64,000 bases of DNA from Humidesulfovibrio mexicanus (GCF_900188225.1 NZ_FZOC01000009.1:1-64000); one strand, 5' to 3'. Counted from the stretch's first letter, positions 8,675 to 18,268 are shown. The notes: generated by a model not told the origin, from the sequence alone. A program made the numbers and translations.

Positions 8675-9001
8675 CTAGGCGCCCAGGGGCTTCACGAAGA
8701 GCAGGATCAGGTTGACGACCAGGGCGTAAATGGCCAGGGACTCGATGAAGGCCAGGCCCAGGATCAGGGTAACGGTGATCTTGCCACCGGCTTCGGGGTT
8801 GCGGGCGGTGCCTTCGCAGGCGGCCTTCAGGCCAAGGCCCTGACCGATGCCGCAGAGGCCGGCGGCGATGCCCATGCCGATGGCGGTGGCCCAGGCGGCC
8901 ACGGGGCCGACAGCGGCGCCGGCGGCGGCGACATCGTCGGAAGCGAAGGCGGCGGAAGCGCAGAGAACCATAGCCAGGGTCATCAGAAGAGCTTTACGCA
9001 T
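8675..9001 (-). CDS. atpE: F0F1 ATP synthase subunit c
   Basis: A 108-residue rotor subunit of the membrane F0 sector. Residues 1-20 look like a cleavable signal peptide ([14 protein letters not shown] then SDD), longer than the usual 70-80-residue subunit. Two membrane helices follow, joined by the polar loop CEGTARNPE. The ion-binding glutamate is E87. Q54, E87, S88 and Y92 match four positions of the sodium-binding c-ring signature of Ilyobacter (Q32, E65, S66, Y70), with identical 33-residue spacing between Q and E, but the threonine at the next position is replaced by L89. Ion choice is therefore open. TAGGAG precedes the start. Confidence 0.95.
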   Translation of the reverse strand: MRKALLMTLAMVLCASAAFASDDVAAAGAAVGPVAAWATAIGMGIAAGLCGIGQGLGLKAACEGTARNPEAGGKITVTLILGLAFIESLAIYALVVNLILLFVKPLGA

Positions 9002-9054
9002 GAGGGTGACTCCTAAAGGTATGTTGTTGTGGTCAGACGACCATTTCCCCGTGA

Positions 9055-9741
9055 TTAGTGGGCGTGCTCCAGGGAGCCCTTCAAGTAGATCATGGTGAGC
9101 ATGAAGAAGATGAAGGCCTGAATGGTTTTGCCCAGGATGAACAGGAAGTACATGGGCAGGGTGCCGAGCACCGGAGCAAGCACGAAGAGCAGCACCAGGA
9201 CGATTTCCTCGCCGCGGATGTTGCCGAAAAGACGGAGGGTGAGCGAGACCGGGCGGGCCAGGTGGCTCACGGTCTCAAGAATGAGCATCAGCGGGGCCAG
9301 TGCGGCCATGGGGCCCATGAAGTGCTTAATGTAGCCGAAGCCCCATTTCTTGATGCCGATGTAGTTGTAATAGAGGAACACGCAGATGGCCATGGCGGCA
9401 TTGGTGTTCACGTTGGCCGTGGCGGCGTCGCAGCCGGGGATCAGGCCGATGTAGTTCATCACCAGGATGAAGATGAAGATGGAGCACAGGAACGGGAACA
9501 CCCTTCGGCCTTCCTCTCCTATGTTCGCCACCGTGAAGTCCTCAAGCCCGCCGATGACGGTCTCGAACACGTTCTGCAGCCCGCCGGGCACCAGCTGGAG
9601 TCGCCCGCGCAGCATGAAGGCGCAGGTGAACAGAATGATCATGGCCAGCCACATGTAATACACGTGCGGCGGCAGACCCAGCCCCAGCTTCTCGTCGATG
9701 ATCATCGAATAGGTCAGCGGATGCGGAAGTCCTGCAGACAT
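9055..9741 (-). CDS. atpB: F0F1 ATP synthase subunit a
   Basis: A 228-residue polytopic membrane protein forming the ion half-channels next to the c-ring. The essential arginine lies in the helix [22 protein letters not shown], and the last helix is [20 protein letters not shown]. The start at 9741 has GGAGG upstream, within the end of the preceding gene. Order is atpZ-like, atpI-like, atpB, atpE; no b subunit or F1 genes are here, so those must be encoded elsewhere. Confidence 0.96.
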   Translation of the reverse strand: MSAGLPHPLTYSMIIDEKLGLGLPPHVYYMWLAMIILFTCAFMLRGRLQLVPGGLQNVFETVIGGLEDFTVANIGEEGRRVFPFLCSIFIFILVMNYIGLIPGCDAATANVNTNAAMAICVFLYYNYIGIKKWGFGYIKHFMGPMAALAPLMLILETVSHLARPVSLTLRLFGNIRGEEIVLVLLFVLAPVLGTLPMYFLFILGKTIQAFIFFMLTMIYLKGSLEHAH

Positions 9742-9744
9742 GTC

Positions 9745-10188
9745 CTAAGCCTCCTTCCCCTTCCCCACAGTGGGGACTTTGTGCCTGATCTGAAGAACCC
9801 CCCACAACACCGCGTTGGCGATCGCGGTGGAGAGCCCGGCCAAAAGCCCGTAAGCCGACGCCCCGGCCCATGCGACCAGCATGGCGATGGCGGCGGCGGT
9901 CAACACCAGCCTTCCGTAAAAGAGCGTCAAAAGCGTGAACATGGCGCCGCGCCTCACCCGGACCAACTCTTGCGCGGCCTTGGAAAGCCACCAGAAATTG
10001 ATGCTGATGATGCACGCACCGGCGGCGAAGGAGAACCCCCAGTTGGAGAACCCGCTCGCCAGACACGCAACCGCCGACCCACCCGCGGCCAGAAGCACCT
10101 GGTTGCGCATCAGCCGCCTTGCCTCCACCAGGGCGAAGCCCCGGCGGTACAATACGGCGTCCATCTTCCGGACAAGCTCTGCGAACAT
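9745..10188 (-). CDS. ATP synthase I-like membrane protein
   Basis: A 147-residue protein with about four membrane helices (VLLAAGGSAVACLASGFSNW; FAAGACIISINFWWLSKAA; LVLTAAAIAMLVAWAG; GLLAGLSTAIANAVLWGVL). Position and topology match the AtpI/AtpR-type proteins found before atpB, which help c-ring assembly or magnesium supply. The ATG at 10188 is chosen since GAGGGTGC precedes it and the residues encoded upstream are not membrane-like. Its stop is 3 bases before the atpB start. Confidence 0.75.
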   Translation of the reverse strand: MFAELVRKMDAVLYRRGFALVEARRLMRNQVLLAAGGSAVACLASGFSNWGFSFAAGACIISINFWWLSKAAQELVRVRRGAMFTLLTLFYGRLVLTAAAIAMLVAWAGASAYGLLAGLSTAIANAVLWGVLQIRHKVPTVGKGKEA

Positions 10189-10223
10189 GCACCCTCGCGC
10201 CAACGAGCCCAAAAGCCCGCCGT

Positions 10224-10496
10224 CTATTTCCCCGGTTCCTGGCCGTCCTTGCCAGTCCCCTCGCCAGTGCGCCTCTGGATGCGCCTGGCCTCCCGGTACA
10301 CGTCGCGGAACCCCGCAACGATGCCCAGTAGGAGAAACACCACCAGGAGCCACGGACTCGTGCCCAGCCACTTGTCCAAAAAGTAGCCCATGGCCAGGCC
10401 GATGAAGGTGGCGCTCACAAGCTGGAGACCGATGGTCCCGGCGACGTAGAACAGTTCCAGTGCCCCGGATTGCTTGCCCTGCTTGGGAAAGAACAT
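10224..10496 (-). CDS. AtpZ/AtpQ-like F0 accessory membrane protein
   Basis: A 90-residue protein with two membrane helices (LFYVAGTIGLQLVSATFIGLA and WLLVVFLLLGIVAGFRDVY) joined by a loop with FLDKWLG, followed by a basic tail. This is the AtpZ (AtpI-domain) pattern of small proteins heading ATP synthase operons, proposed to work with AtpI. The ATG at 10496 is taken; an in-frame TTG lies two codons before. Confidence 0.75.
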   Translation of the reverse strand: MFFPKQGKQSGALELFYVAGTIGLQLVSATFIGLAMGYFLDKWLGTSPWLLVVFLLLGIVAGFRDVYREARRIQRRTGEGTGKDGQEPGK

Positions 10497-10757
10497 ACTC
10501 AAACCCCGGACGGTTGTTCCGGATGGCCTGCGCGCGGCCCCCGGACCCGGAATGCCGGGACGTTCATTTCTTCACAAGGAGAAGTAGCTAGCACAAGCCC
10601 CTTGCCCCGTCAATGCGGTTGCGCCCTCGCGGCCACGCATTTTTCATCTTTTCCGCACCCAGGCCGCGCTGGCGCAAATAGTGACAATCGCGCCCGAAGC
10701 CAGTATGAGCAGTCATCCGCGCCACTGCGCGCACGCCACAGCCAGCATGGATGGAGC

Positions 10758-13253
10758 ATGACCCGAAAGACCGGCACCACAATCGTCCGGGCGGCGGCGA
10801 CCCTGCCCCCGGAGAAACTGAGGACCCGCCTTGACCCGGCCTCCCTGCCCTGCGCAGACAGCCGCGGACTCGCAAAGCGTAACGGCCAGGCGGCCTTCCA
10901 GCCGCGCGCCATGCAGGCCCTGCGCATGGCGCTCATGATCCCCGGCCTGGAATACAATGTCTTTGTGGCCGGCGATCCCGGCCAGGGACGCACCCACTTC
11001 GTCCGGAGCATCCTCTCGCCGGAGGCGGCCAAGCGGCCCACCCCGCCGGACTGGCTCTACCTGCACAATTTCGAGGACGAGGACCGCCCGCACGCCGTGA
11101 GCCTGCCGGCCGGCCAGGGCCGCGCCTACAAGACCGCCCTGGCCAAGGCGCTGGCCGACGTGCGCCTGGCCATCAACGCCAGCTTCGACCAGGACGCCTA
11201 CCGCAACAAGCACGAAACGCTCTTCAAGCGCTTCTCGGCCAAGCGGGACAGCATCTATAATAAAATGGAAGCCATGGCCCGCGACAAGGGCTTCGCCCTG
11301 GACATGGACGACAACGGCGGGCTGACCATACTGCCCATGGCGGGCGGAAAGGTCATGGAGGACGAGGAATACGGGCGCCTGCCTCCGGCCCGGCGCAAGC
11401 TGCTCAAGACCAAGGGCGAGCGCCTGCTGTCCGACATCGGCGTGCTGTTGCGCAAGCTCACCCAAAGCGAGCAGGGCTTCCGCCAGGGCGAACTCAAGCT
11501 CCACCGCGAAGTCGCCGCCGAGGCCCTCACCACGCGCCTGGCCCCCCTGCGCAAGGACTTCGCCGCCCATGCCCGGCTCATTGAGCACATGGCCGCCGTT
11601 GAAAAGGACATCCTGGACAACGTGAACGATTATCTCCCCCGCGACGCGGCGGAGCGCTGGGGCGCGGCAGCACCGGCCGCGCAGTCCGCCCACGGGGCCC
11701 ACGGCGAAGCCCACGGCCAGGCGCAGGCGCAAGATGACATCGGCTACCGCCACGAGGTGAACCTCTTCGTGGACAACGGACGGCTGGCCCAGGACCGGCA
11801 GGGCGCGCCCGTTGTGGTGGAGGACCACCCCACGGCCTTCAACCTGCTGGGCAGCATTGAGCGCGAAAGCGAACTGGGCGCGTTCTACACCGACTTCTCG
11901 CTGGTGCGCGCGGGGAGCGTGCACCGGGCCAATGGCGGCTTCCTCATCCTGAACGTGGAGGACCTGCTGGGCAACCAGGGCTCCTGGGAGGGACTCTTGC
12001 GCGCCCTGCGCCTGGGCCGCCTGCGCATGGAGGACCCCGGCGACGGCGAGCAGACCCGGACCCGCACCATCGAGCCAGAGCCAATCCCCCTGGACCTCAA
12101 GATCATCCTTGTGGGCACGGACGAAGCCTATGAGGCCCTGCTTTCGGGCGACGACCGCTTCCGCAAGCACTTCAAGCTCAAGGCCCATCTGCAGGGCAGC
12201 GTGGCCCGCACCGCCGCCAGCACCCGGCAGTACCTCGCCGCCCTGGCGGGCATCATCGACCAGGGCGGACTGCCGCCGTTTTCGCGGGAGGCGCTGGCCG
12301 GACTGGTGGACCACGCCAGCCGCCTGGCCGAAGACCAGAAGCGCCTCACCCTGTCCTTCACCCAGGTTCGCGGACGCATGATCGAGGCCGCGGCCATCGC
12401 CCGCATGGACGGCCGGGAACTGGTGGAACTGTCGGACCTTTCGCGCGCCGTGGCCGAACACGACTTCCGGGCCAACCTCTTCGAAGAGGAGTTCATGGCC
12501 GACTACGACCGGCAGATCATCAAGGTGGCCACTGGCGGCAGCGCGGTGGGCCGCGCCAACGGCCTGTCGGTCACGCTCTTCGGCGACTACGAGTTCGGCC
12601 TGCCGCACCAGATTTCCTGCACCGTGGGCGTGGGGCACGGCGGCATTCTGGACCTGGAGCGCGAGGCCCAGCTGGGCGGGCCCATCCACACCAAGGGCAT
12701 GATGATCATCAAGAGCTGTCTGGTGCGGCTCTTCGCCCAGGACAAGCCGCTGGTCTTGACCGGCAGCCTGTGCTTCGAGCAAAACTACGCCGGGGTGGAG
12801 GGCGACTCCGCCTCGGGCGCGGAGCTGGCGGCGCTTTTGTCCGCGCTTTCCGGCGCGCCCATAGACCTGTCCCTGGCCTTCACCGGCGCGGTAAGCCAAA
12901 GCGGGGCCATCATGGCCGTGGGCGGCGTGAACCGCAAGGTGGAAGGCTTCTTCGAGGTCTGCCGCAGGCGGGGACTTAGCGGACGGCAGGGCGTGCTCTT
13001 CCCGGCGGACAACGCCGTGCATCTGCTGCTGAAGGACGAGGTGGTGGAGGCCGTGCGCGCGGGCCAGTTCCACCTCTACCCCGTGGCCAGCATAGAGCAG
13101 GCCATGACCATTCTGACCGGCCTGCCCGCCGGCACGCGCCGCAAGGACGGCCGCTACACGCCGGGATCGCTCTACAGCATGGTGGACGCGCGGCTGGCCG
13201 AACTGACGCGGCTGGCCTCCCAGGCCGAACATCCACGCAAGAAAAGGGGCTAA
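10758..13253 (+). CDS. Lon-like ATP-dependent protease (S16, AAA_32 type)
   Basis: An 831-residue protein. Residues 65-85 hold a P-loop-like GDPGQGRTHF, with arginine at the usual lysine position, followed by a long coiled-coil/helical insertion (about residues 140-300) and a Walker-B-like FLILNVEDLLG. The C-terminal S16 protease domain has the catalytic serine S684 in EGDSASGAEL and lysine K727 in GGVNRKVEGFF. This is the LonB/YcbZ-like group, distinct from canonical Lon because it lacks the N-terminal LAN domain. Start 10758 has GGAG upstream. It is coupled to the next gene, 3 bases away. Substrates are unknown. Confidence 0.88.
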   Translation: MTRKTGTTIVRAAATLPPEKLRTRLDPASLPCADSRGLAKRNGQAAFQPRAMQALRMALMIPGLEYNVFVAGDPGQGRTHFVRSILSPEAAKRPTPPDWLYLHNFEDEDRPHAVSLPAGQGRAYKTALAKALADVRLAINASFDQDAYRNKHETLFKRFSAKRDSIYNKMEAMARDKGFALDMDDNGGLTILPMAGGKVMEDEEYGRLPPARRKLLKTKGERLLSDIGVLLRKLTQSEQGFRQGELKLHREVAAEALTTRLAPLRKDFAAHARLIEHMAAVEKDILDNVNDYLPRDAAERWGAAAPAAQSAHGAHGEAHGQAQAQDDIGYRHEVNLFVDNGRLAQDRQGAPVVVEDHPTAFNLLGSIERESELGAFYTDFSLVRAGSVHRANGGFLILNVEDLLGNQGSWEGLLRALRLGRLRMEDPGDGEQTRTRTIEPEPIPLDLKIILVGTDEAYEALLSGDDRFRKHFKLKAHLQGSVARTAASTRQYLAALAGIIDQGGLPPFSREALAGLVDHASRLAEDQKRLTLSFTQVRGRMIEAAAIARMDGRELVELSDLSRAVAEHDFRANLFEEEFMADYDRQIIKVATGGSAVGRANGLSVTLFGDYEFGLPHQISCTVGVGHGGILDLEREAQLGGPIHTKGMMIIKSCLVRLFAQDKPLVLTGSLCFEQNYAGVEGDSASGAELAALLSALSGAPIDLSLAFTGAVSQSGAIMAVGGVNRKVEGFFEVCRRRGLSGRQGVLFPADNAVHLLLKDEVVEAVRAGQFHLYPVASIEQAMTILTGLPAGTRRKDGRYTPGSLYSMVDARLAELTRLASQAEHPRKKRG

Positions 13254-13256
13254 CGC

Positions 13257-14027
13257 ATGTCCAAGACCTGGATTCGGGCCAAGCTGCCGGAGTTCGTGCG
13301 CGACATGTTCCGCAACTTTTGCATGTCGTGCAAGGCGCTGGAGCAACAGTTCGGCTCCTTCGACCGCGAAGGCGCGGTGGCCTTCACCATCCTGCGCGAC
13401 CTGATCGGACAGGAGATGGACAAGGGGCTCTTGTGGCGCATGAAGGACACCTCCCACCACGTGTTCCGCAACGACCCGGAGACCCCGCTCACCGGGCAGT
13501 TCCTGGACTGGGGCCTGGGCTACATCTTCCACGAGACCATCAAGCTCAAGGAGGACGCCTACCAGGCGTTGACCTACGCGCCGTGGTTCCTGGCCCTGCG
13601 CGGCCGCGACCTGCCCGAGGCCGAACGCGTGGTGGTGGAGGAGCTCTTCCAGGTGCTGCGCCAGACGGAAGAAAGTATGCGCCGCGAAATCGACCGCATC
13701 CGCTTCATCATGAGCCAGTGCCGACAGTTGTTCCCCATCTACCTGGCCCGCCACAGCGAAAACGCCTTGCTGGCGCGCTACCTGTTCTCGCAAAACCAGC
13801 TGGTGCGCGAAGTCTTTGGCGCGGATTACGCCAACCTCGTGGCCACCATTTACGGCGAGCACCCGGAACGCATGTTCGTGCTGGCGGCGCAAAGCCTGCG
13901 CCTTGGCGGCTGGGTTGACGAAGCGGCGCTCGCCGTGCAAGGCGCTTTGGCCATCAATCCGAACGAGCGCCTTGTGCTGCAGGAGAAAAAAATTCTCGAC
14001 AACTGGACGCAAAGAATGGTTGGTTAA
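13257..14027 (+). CDS. Conserved hypothetical protein, partner of Lon-like protease
   Basis: A 256-residue soluble protein, mostly helical, without signal peptide or membrane segments. It has paired cysteines near the N-terminus (NFCMSCKAL) and a TPR-like C-terminal stretch (VDEAALAVQGALAINPNERL). I do not recognise a named family. The start is 3 bases after the protease stop, so it is almost surely co-translated and may act as an adaptor or substrate of that protease, which is inference only. Confidence 0.7.
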   Translation: MSKTWIRAKLPEFVRDMFRNFCMSCKALEQQFGSFDREGAVAFTILRDLIGQEMDKGLLWRMKDTSHHVFRNDPETPLTGQFLDWGLGYIFHETIKLKEDAYQALTYAPWFLALRGRDLPEAERVVVEELFQVLRQTEESMRREIDRIRFIMSQCRQLFPIYLARHSENALLARYLFSQNQLVREVFGADYANLVATIYGEHPERMFVLAAQSLRLGGWVDEAALAVQGALAINPNERLVLQEKKILDNWTQRMVG

Positions 14028-14089
14028 GCTTGACAGGTTCCGGCGGCCAGGAATATCTTGCAGTTCCCAACTGGAGGAGGGAGTTAACT

Positions 14090-14554
14090 ATGAAAAAGTT
14101 CATGCTGCTGACCATCGCCTGCTGTGCTGTTTTCGCCCTTGGCTGCTCCAAAAAGGTCGAGCCCGCACCGGCTCCGGCCCCGGCGCCCGTCGTTGAAACC
14201 CGCGAAGCCGCCCCCGCACCTCTGTCCCCGCGCCAGATCTACGAGGCCGACTACGCCAAACTGCCCACGTCCTACACCGTGGTGAAGGGCAATTGCCTGT
14301 GGTGGATCTCCGAATTCAAGGAGATCTACAACGACCCCTTCATGTGGCCCCTGATCTTCAAGGCCAACCGCGCCAAAATCAAGAACGCCAACCTGATCTA
14401 CCCCGGCCAGGTGTTCGAGATTCCCCGCGCCTTCTCCCTGGATGACGCCAAGGCCGCCCGCGTGAAGGCCGGCAAGTCCAAGAAGAAGTCCGCTCCTGAG
14501 AGCAAGGCCAACCTGCCCGCGGACATCCGCGAGGCCCTGGGCTACGGCTTCTAA
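14090..14554 (+). CDS. LysM-domain lipoprotein
   Basis: A 154-residue lipoprotein. The lipobox is FALGC, with Cys19 or so as the lipidated residue, followed by a Pro/Ala linker. A LysM-like domain (YTVVKGNCLWWISEFKEIYN through LIYPGQVFEIPR) should bind peptidoglycan. The start is at 14090 because GGAGGGAG lies about 9 bases before it. A strong terminator follows the gene. The role is likely envelope structure or anchoring. Confidence 0.85.
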   Translation: MKKFMLLTIACCAVFALGCSKKVEPAPAPAPAPVVETREAAPAPLSPRQIYEADYAKLPTSYTVVKGNCLWWISEFKEIYNDPFMWPLIFKANRAKIKNANLIYPGQVFEIPRAFSLDDAKAARVKAGKSKKKSAPESKANLPADIREALGYGF

Positions 14555-14580
14555 GACCCGCAAGGGCACAATCGGCTAAG

Positions 14581-14616
14581 GACGGCGCCCGGTCGAAAGA
14601 CCGGGCGTCTTTTTTT
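14581..14616 (+). terminator. Intrinsic terminator after LysM gene
   Basis: GACGGCGCCCGGTC, GAAA loop, GACCGGGCGTC, then TTTTTTT. Classic rho-independent terminator with a tetraloop, 26 bases after the stop. Confidence 0.95.
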
Positions 14617-14810
14617 GCGTGTGGCGACACGAACCAAAAGACTCGGAGCCGACCACGGACGCGAACGAAGCCGAGACCGACAGGCGAACGCCCTTGTGGA
14701 TTCTCGGCCCATCCCCGCCTCAGCCCCTTGCATTCCAACACGCGCTGCCCTATTCTAGACTTTGTTTAACAAACACGGCTCCCCCACCCGTCCAACGCAC
14801 GGAGGCCCCC

Positions 14811-15476
14811 ATGAACGGTCCACGCCTGCTTTCCCGCGCGCAAGCGCTGGCCCTGGCCGGGCTCATCCTGCTGCCCGCCTGCGCCCCGCGCAAGTCCATC
14901 CCTTCCGACCCGCCAGAAGTGCGCACAGAGGCCGAGGTGCGCGGTGAACGCAAAGGGCCGCCGCCCCCGCACGGCGAGCGCGTCCCGGACACGCGCCCGG
15001 TGACCCACGACACGAGCGACGTGGTCGTCGCCGAGGTCACGGACCCGAAACCCTCCAATCCGCCCGCCGCGTCCAAGCCGACAGAGCCCAAGGCCAAGGC
15101 GGCCGCCCCCAAGGCGGTGCCCGCGCCAGAGGCCAAGGCCGAAGCGCCGAAGCAGCAGACGGCCGCGCCCAAGCCGGAGCCCTCGCCAGAGGCCAAGGCC
15201 GACGCGGCCGAGCAGGCCGCCAAGGCGGACCCGGCGGCCGTCCCCAGGACCCCGGTGGTGCAGATCGCATCCTTTACGACGGAGAAGAACGCCGAGGCCG
15301 CGCGGGCCTGGCTGACGGGAAAAGGATATGAGGAGGCGCGGGTGGCGCGCGTGGAGCAAGGGCAGACGGTGTTTCACCGCGTGCAGGCAGGCCCCTTCCA
15401 GGACCTCGCGGCAGCCCGCAAGGCCCTGGAAGAGCTCAAGGCCGACTGGCCCCAGGCGTTTATTCCTGCGGATTGA
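14811..15476 (+). CDS. SPOR-domain lipoprotein
   Basis: A 221-residue lipoprotein. The signal peptide ends in the lipobox LLPAC. The middle is a low-complexity Ala/Lys/Pro stretch with repeated PEAKA units. The last 75 residues form a SPOR domain (VVQIASFTTEKNAEAARAWL onward), which binds denuded glycan strands at division sites. ACGGAGG precedes the chosen ATG at 14811. The 3' end overlaps that of the convergent IHF gene by 17 bases. Confidence 0.88.
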   Translation: MNGPRLLSRAQALALAGLILLPACAPRKSIPSDPPEVRTEAEVRGERKGPPPPHGERVPDTRPVTHDTSDVVVAEVTDPKPSNPPAASKPTEPKAKAAAPKAVPAPEAKAEAPKQQTAAPKPEPSPEAKADAAEQAAKADPAAVPRTPVVQIASFTTEKNAEAARAWLTGKGYEEARVARVEQGQTVFHRVQAGPFQDLAAARKALEELKADWPQAFIPAD

Positions 15477-15756
15477 GCTCCGCGCGGAATTTACGCGACA
15501 GGCGGAACACAACAACCTTGCGCGGCGGCAGGGTGATGCTTTCGTTGGTCTGGGGGTTGCGCCCGCGCCGCGAGTTCTTGTCGTAGGCCTCGAACTTGCC
15601 GAAGCCGCTCACCAGCATGGCATGGTCCTTCTTGATGGCCTGCTTCATCAGCTCAAGGGTGGTCTCGACGAGATCCTTGATTTCCGCGCGGTTGCGGTCC
15701 GTCTTCTTGTAGATGGCGTCGACGATGTGCGCCTTGGTCAAAGTCTGCCCGCTCAT
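15460..15756 (-). CDS. ihfA: Integration host factor / HU-family DNA-binding protein
   Basis: A 98-residue nucleoid protein. It has the HU/IHF body LTKAHIVDAIYKKTDRNRAE, the turn SGFGKFEAYDKNSRRGRNPQ, and the proline-tipped DNA-bending arm in that region; the order resembles IHF alpha more than HU. GGAGG lies 5 bases before the ATG at 15756. It would bend DNA as a heterodimer if IHF beta is encoded elsewhere. The subunit identity is less sure than the family. Confidence 0.9.
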   Translation of the reverse strand: MSGQTLTKAHIVDAIYKKTDRNRAEIKDLVETTLELMKQAIKKDHAMLVSGFGKFEAYDKNSRRGRNPQTNESITLPPRKVVVFRLSRKFRAELNPQE

Positions 15757-15782
15757 GAAACCTCCGTGGGGTTCCCGTTTGT

Positions 15783-16199
15783 TCAGCCCAGAGCCGCCGC
15801 GATGGCCTGGGCGAGCTTGCGCATTTCCTCCGTACTCTCGTAGGCGTGCTGGGTCCAAAGGGTCAGCCCGTCCCCGTCGTGGCGCGGAATAAGGTGGAAG
15901 TGCGCGTGGTGCACCAATTGTCCGGCGGACTCGTAGTTGTTCATGCCCACGTTCAGTCCGCTGGCGCCGGTGGCCGTCATCACGGCCCGGCCGACGTTCT
16001 TGAGGGCGGCGAGCATCTCGCGCCCCAGGTCGTCGGGCAGGTCGAACAAGGTCGCGTAGTGCTTCTTAGGCACCACAAGCGCGTGGCCCTTGTTCACCGG
16101 GGCGATGTCCAAAAAGGCGTACACCCCGCCCTGGTCATAGATCTTGGCCGAGGGAATCTGCCCGGCGATGATCTTGCAGAATATGCAGTCCTGGCTCAC
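15783..16199 (-). CDS. HIT-family nucleotide hydrolase
   Basis: A 138-residue histidine-triad protein. CIFCKIIAGQIPSAKIYD at the start is typical of the Hint branch, the metal-type CxxC is present, and the catalytic triad is in HHAHFHLIPR. Such enzymes hydrolyse AMP-lysine-type nucleoside phosphoramidates. The GTG at 16199 is chosen because GGAGAG precedes it; another GTG lies four codons earlier. It is followed by the IHF gene in the same direction. Confidence 0.93.
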   Translation of the reverse strand: MSQDCIFCKIIAGQIPSAKIYDQGGVYAFLDIAPVNKGHALVVPKKHYATLFDLPDDLGREMLAALKNVGRAVMTATGASGLNVGMNNYESAGQLVHHAHFHLIPRHDGDGLTLWTQHAYESTEEMRKLAQAIAAALG

Positions 16200-16325
16200 T
16201 GTGCTCTCCACTGTTTAAACACGCCAACTGTCGCCAATCATTACGCGTCTGCCACAAATAATTCAAGTCTTTTCCACCGCAACGCGCAACAAATTATCGG
16301 TTCTCCCCAGCCGCAACGTCCAGCG

Positions 16326-17285
16326 TCATATTCCAGAGCCGCTGATGAAAAACTGCTCGGGCGCGCGCGCCTGCACAACGCGCGCGCCCGGCGCCACATC
16401 GCTGGTGACCCACACGTTGCCGCCGATGACCGCGCCCCGGCCGATGGTGACCCGGCCCAGGATGGTGGCCCCGGCGTAGACCGTCACATCGTCCTCCACG
16501 ATGGGGTGCCGGGCCAGGCCCTTCACCAGGCGCGAGCCCGTGTCGTCCTTGGGGAAGCTCTTGGCTCCCAGGGTTACGCCCTGGTACAGCCGCACGTTGC
16601 TGCCGATGACGCAGGTCTCGCCGATGACCGTGCCGGTGCCGTGGTCGATGAAGAAGCGCGGGCCGATGTGCGCGCCGGGGTGGATGTCGATGCCGGTGTC
16701 CGAGTGCGCCATTTCCCCGATGATGCGCGGGATGATGTCCACCCCCAGATGGTGCAGCTGGTGGGCGATGCGGTGGTTGGTGAGCGCCTTGATGCTGGGA
16801 TAGCAGAAAATGGTTTCGCCGGGGCTCTTTGCCGCAGGGTCGCCGTCAAAGGCGGCCTGCACGTCGCTTGAAAGCAGCTCGCGCACCCTGGGCAGCCGTT
16901 CCACGAACCGCAGCGCCACCGCGCGGGACCGCTCCGCGCAGTCCAGGCAGGGCTCGCGCCTGTCCCTGGTGCACACAAAGCAATACCCCCGGTTGATCTG
17001 CTCGGACAGCAGCTTCACCACGCGGTCCAGCGCACTGCCCACGTAAAAAGGCATGGTGCGGCCGCTCACGTCCGGCGGTCCGAAAAAACCCGGGAACAGC
17101 ACCGCGCGCAGCAGCTCCACCACCTCGGCCAGCACCTCCAGCGAGGGCATGGGCTGGTCGCGGTTGACGTGGTGGCAGGCGGCCTCGCAGGCCGTTGGCG
17201 CGCACAGCCGGGCCACGGTCTCAGCCAGCACGGCGTCCTTGTCCAGGTTGGCGGCGTTCGCGTCGGGCGCGGCGTCTTCGCTCAT
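16326..17285 (-). CDS. cysE: Serine O-acetyltransferase with Cys4 motif
   Basis: A 319-residue enzyme making O-acetylserine from serine and acetyl-CoA, the first step to cysteine. The C-terminal left-handed beta-helix has hexapeptide repeats and the active-site region [20 protein letters not shown] plus VIGETCVIG. The N-terminal half is longer than in E. coli CysE and carries C102-x2-C105-x7-C113-x2-C116 ([20 protein letters not shown]), a possible zinc or Fe-S site, and three more cysteines at 28, 33 and 37. GGAGG precedes the start. The ATGA overlap with cysK couples the two genes. Confidence 0.94.
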   Translation of the reverse strand: MSEDAAPDANAANLDKDAVLAETVARLCAPTACEAACHHVNRDQPMPSLEVLAEVVELLRAVLFPGFFGPPDVSGRTMPFYVGSALDRVVKLLSEQINRGYCFVCTRDRREPCLDCAERSRAVALRFVERLPRVRELLSSDVQAAFDGDPAAKSPGETIFCYPSIKALTNHRIAHQLHHLGVDIIPRIIGEMAHSDTGIDIHPGAHIGPRFFIDHGTGTVIGETCVIGSNVRLYQGVTLGAKSFPKDDTGSRLVKGLARHPIVEDDVTVYAGATILGRVTIGRGAVIGGNVWVTSDVAPGARVVQARAPEQFFISGSGI

Positions 17286-18220
17286 GCGCCCTCCTCCCCC
17301 TCGGCGAACAGCGGGGTGGACAGATAGCGCTCCCCGGTGTCGCACACGATGAACACCACGGTCTTGCCCGCCATCTCCGGTCGGGCGGCCACGGCCAGCG
17401 CGGCGAAGGCGTTGGCTCCGGAGGAGATGCCGCAGCTGATCCCCTCCTCGCGCATGAGGCGGCGCGCCGTGGCGAAGGCGTCCTGTGCCGTCACGGGGAA
17501 CACCTCGTCATACACGCCGGTGTCCAACACCTGGGGCACAAAGCCCGCGCCGATGCCCTGGATCTTGTGCGGCCCGGCCGCACCGCCGGAGAGCACCGGC
17601 GAGTCGCTGGGCTCCACGGCCACCACGCGCAGGCCGGGCTTGCGAGCCTTGAGCGCCTGGCCCACGCCGGTGATGGTGCCGCCCGTGCCCACACCGGCCA
17701 CGAAGCAGTCCACGCCGCCGTCGGTATCGTCCCAGATCTCCAGGGCCGTGGCGGCCCGGTGCGCTTCCGGGTTGGCGGGATTGGCGAACTGCATGGGCAT
17801 GAAGGCCCCCGGCGTGGCGGCCACCAGCTCTTCAGCCTTGCGGATGGCCCCGGTCATGCCTTCGGCCGCGGGGGTCAGCACCAGCCGCGCCCCGTATCCG
17901 GCCAGCAGCTTGCGGCGCTCCAGGCTCATGCTCTCCGGCATGGTGAGCACAAGCGACAGGCCCTGTATGGCGCAGATGAGCGCCAGCCCGATGCCGGTAT
18001 TGCCGCTGGTGGGCTCCACGATGAGGCTCTGCGGGGTGATGCGCCCGTCCGCCAGCGCGGCCTCGATCATGGAGGCGGCGATGCGGTCCTTCACGGAACC
18101 GCCGGGGTTGCGGGACTCCAGCTTGGCCAGAACCTGGGCGGAAAGCCCGGCGGCCAGCCTGTTCAACCGCACCAGCGGCGTTGCGCCGATGAGTTCGGCC
18201 ATGGACTGTGCGATGCGCAT
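17282..18220 (-). CDS. cysK: Cysteine synthase A
   Basis: A 312-residue PLP enzyme joining O-acetylserine and sulfide into cysteine. The PLP lysine is in [11 protein letters not shown], the phosphate-binding loop is TSGNTG, and the glycine loop is [10 protein letters not shown]. It is the first gene of a cysK-cysE operon, the two enzymes that can form the cysteine synthase complex. AAGGAG lies 6 bases before the ATG at 18220. Confidence 0.97.
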   Translation of the reverse strand: MRIAQSMAELIGATPLVRLNRLAAGLSAQVLAKLESRNPGGSVKDRIAASMIEAALADGRITPQSLIVEPTSGNTGIGLALICAIQGLSLVLTMPESMSLERRKLLAGYGARLVLTPAAEGMTGAIRKAEELVAATPGAFMPMQFANPANPEAHRAATALEIWDDTDGGVDCFVAGVGTGGTITGVGQALKARKPGLRVVAVEPSDSPVLSGGAAGPHKIQGIGAGFVPQVLDTGVYDEVFPVTAQDAFATARRLMREEGISCGISSGANAFAALAVAARPEMAGKTVVFIVCDTGERYLSTPLFAEGEEGA

Positions 18221-18268
18221 GGAACGCTCCTTGTTTCACGACGACGCAGCGGCCCACTGGCCGACTGC

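Noticed and set aside
10713-14012. A 1,099-codon open frame on the minus strand
   Set aside because: It is antisense to the Lon-like protease and its partner, and its His/Gln/Gly-rich composition is what GC-rich DNA gives when read in a shadow frame. Neither a ribosome site nor a known domain is seen.
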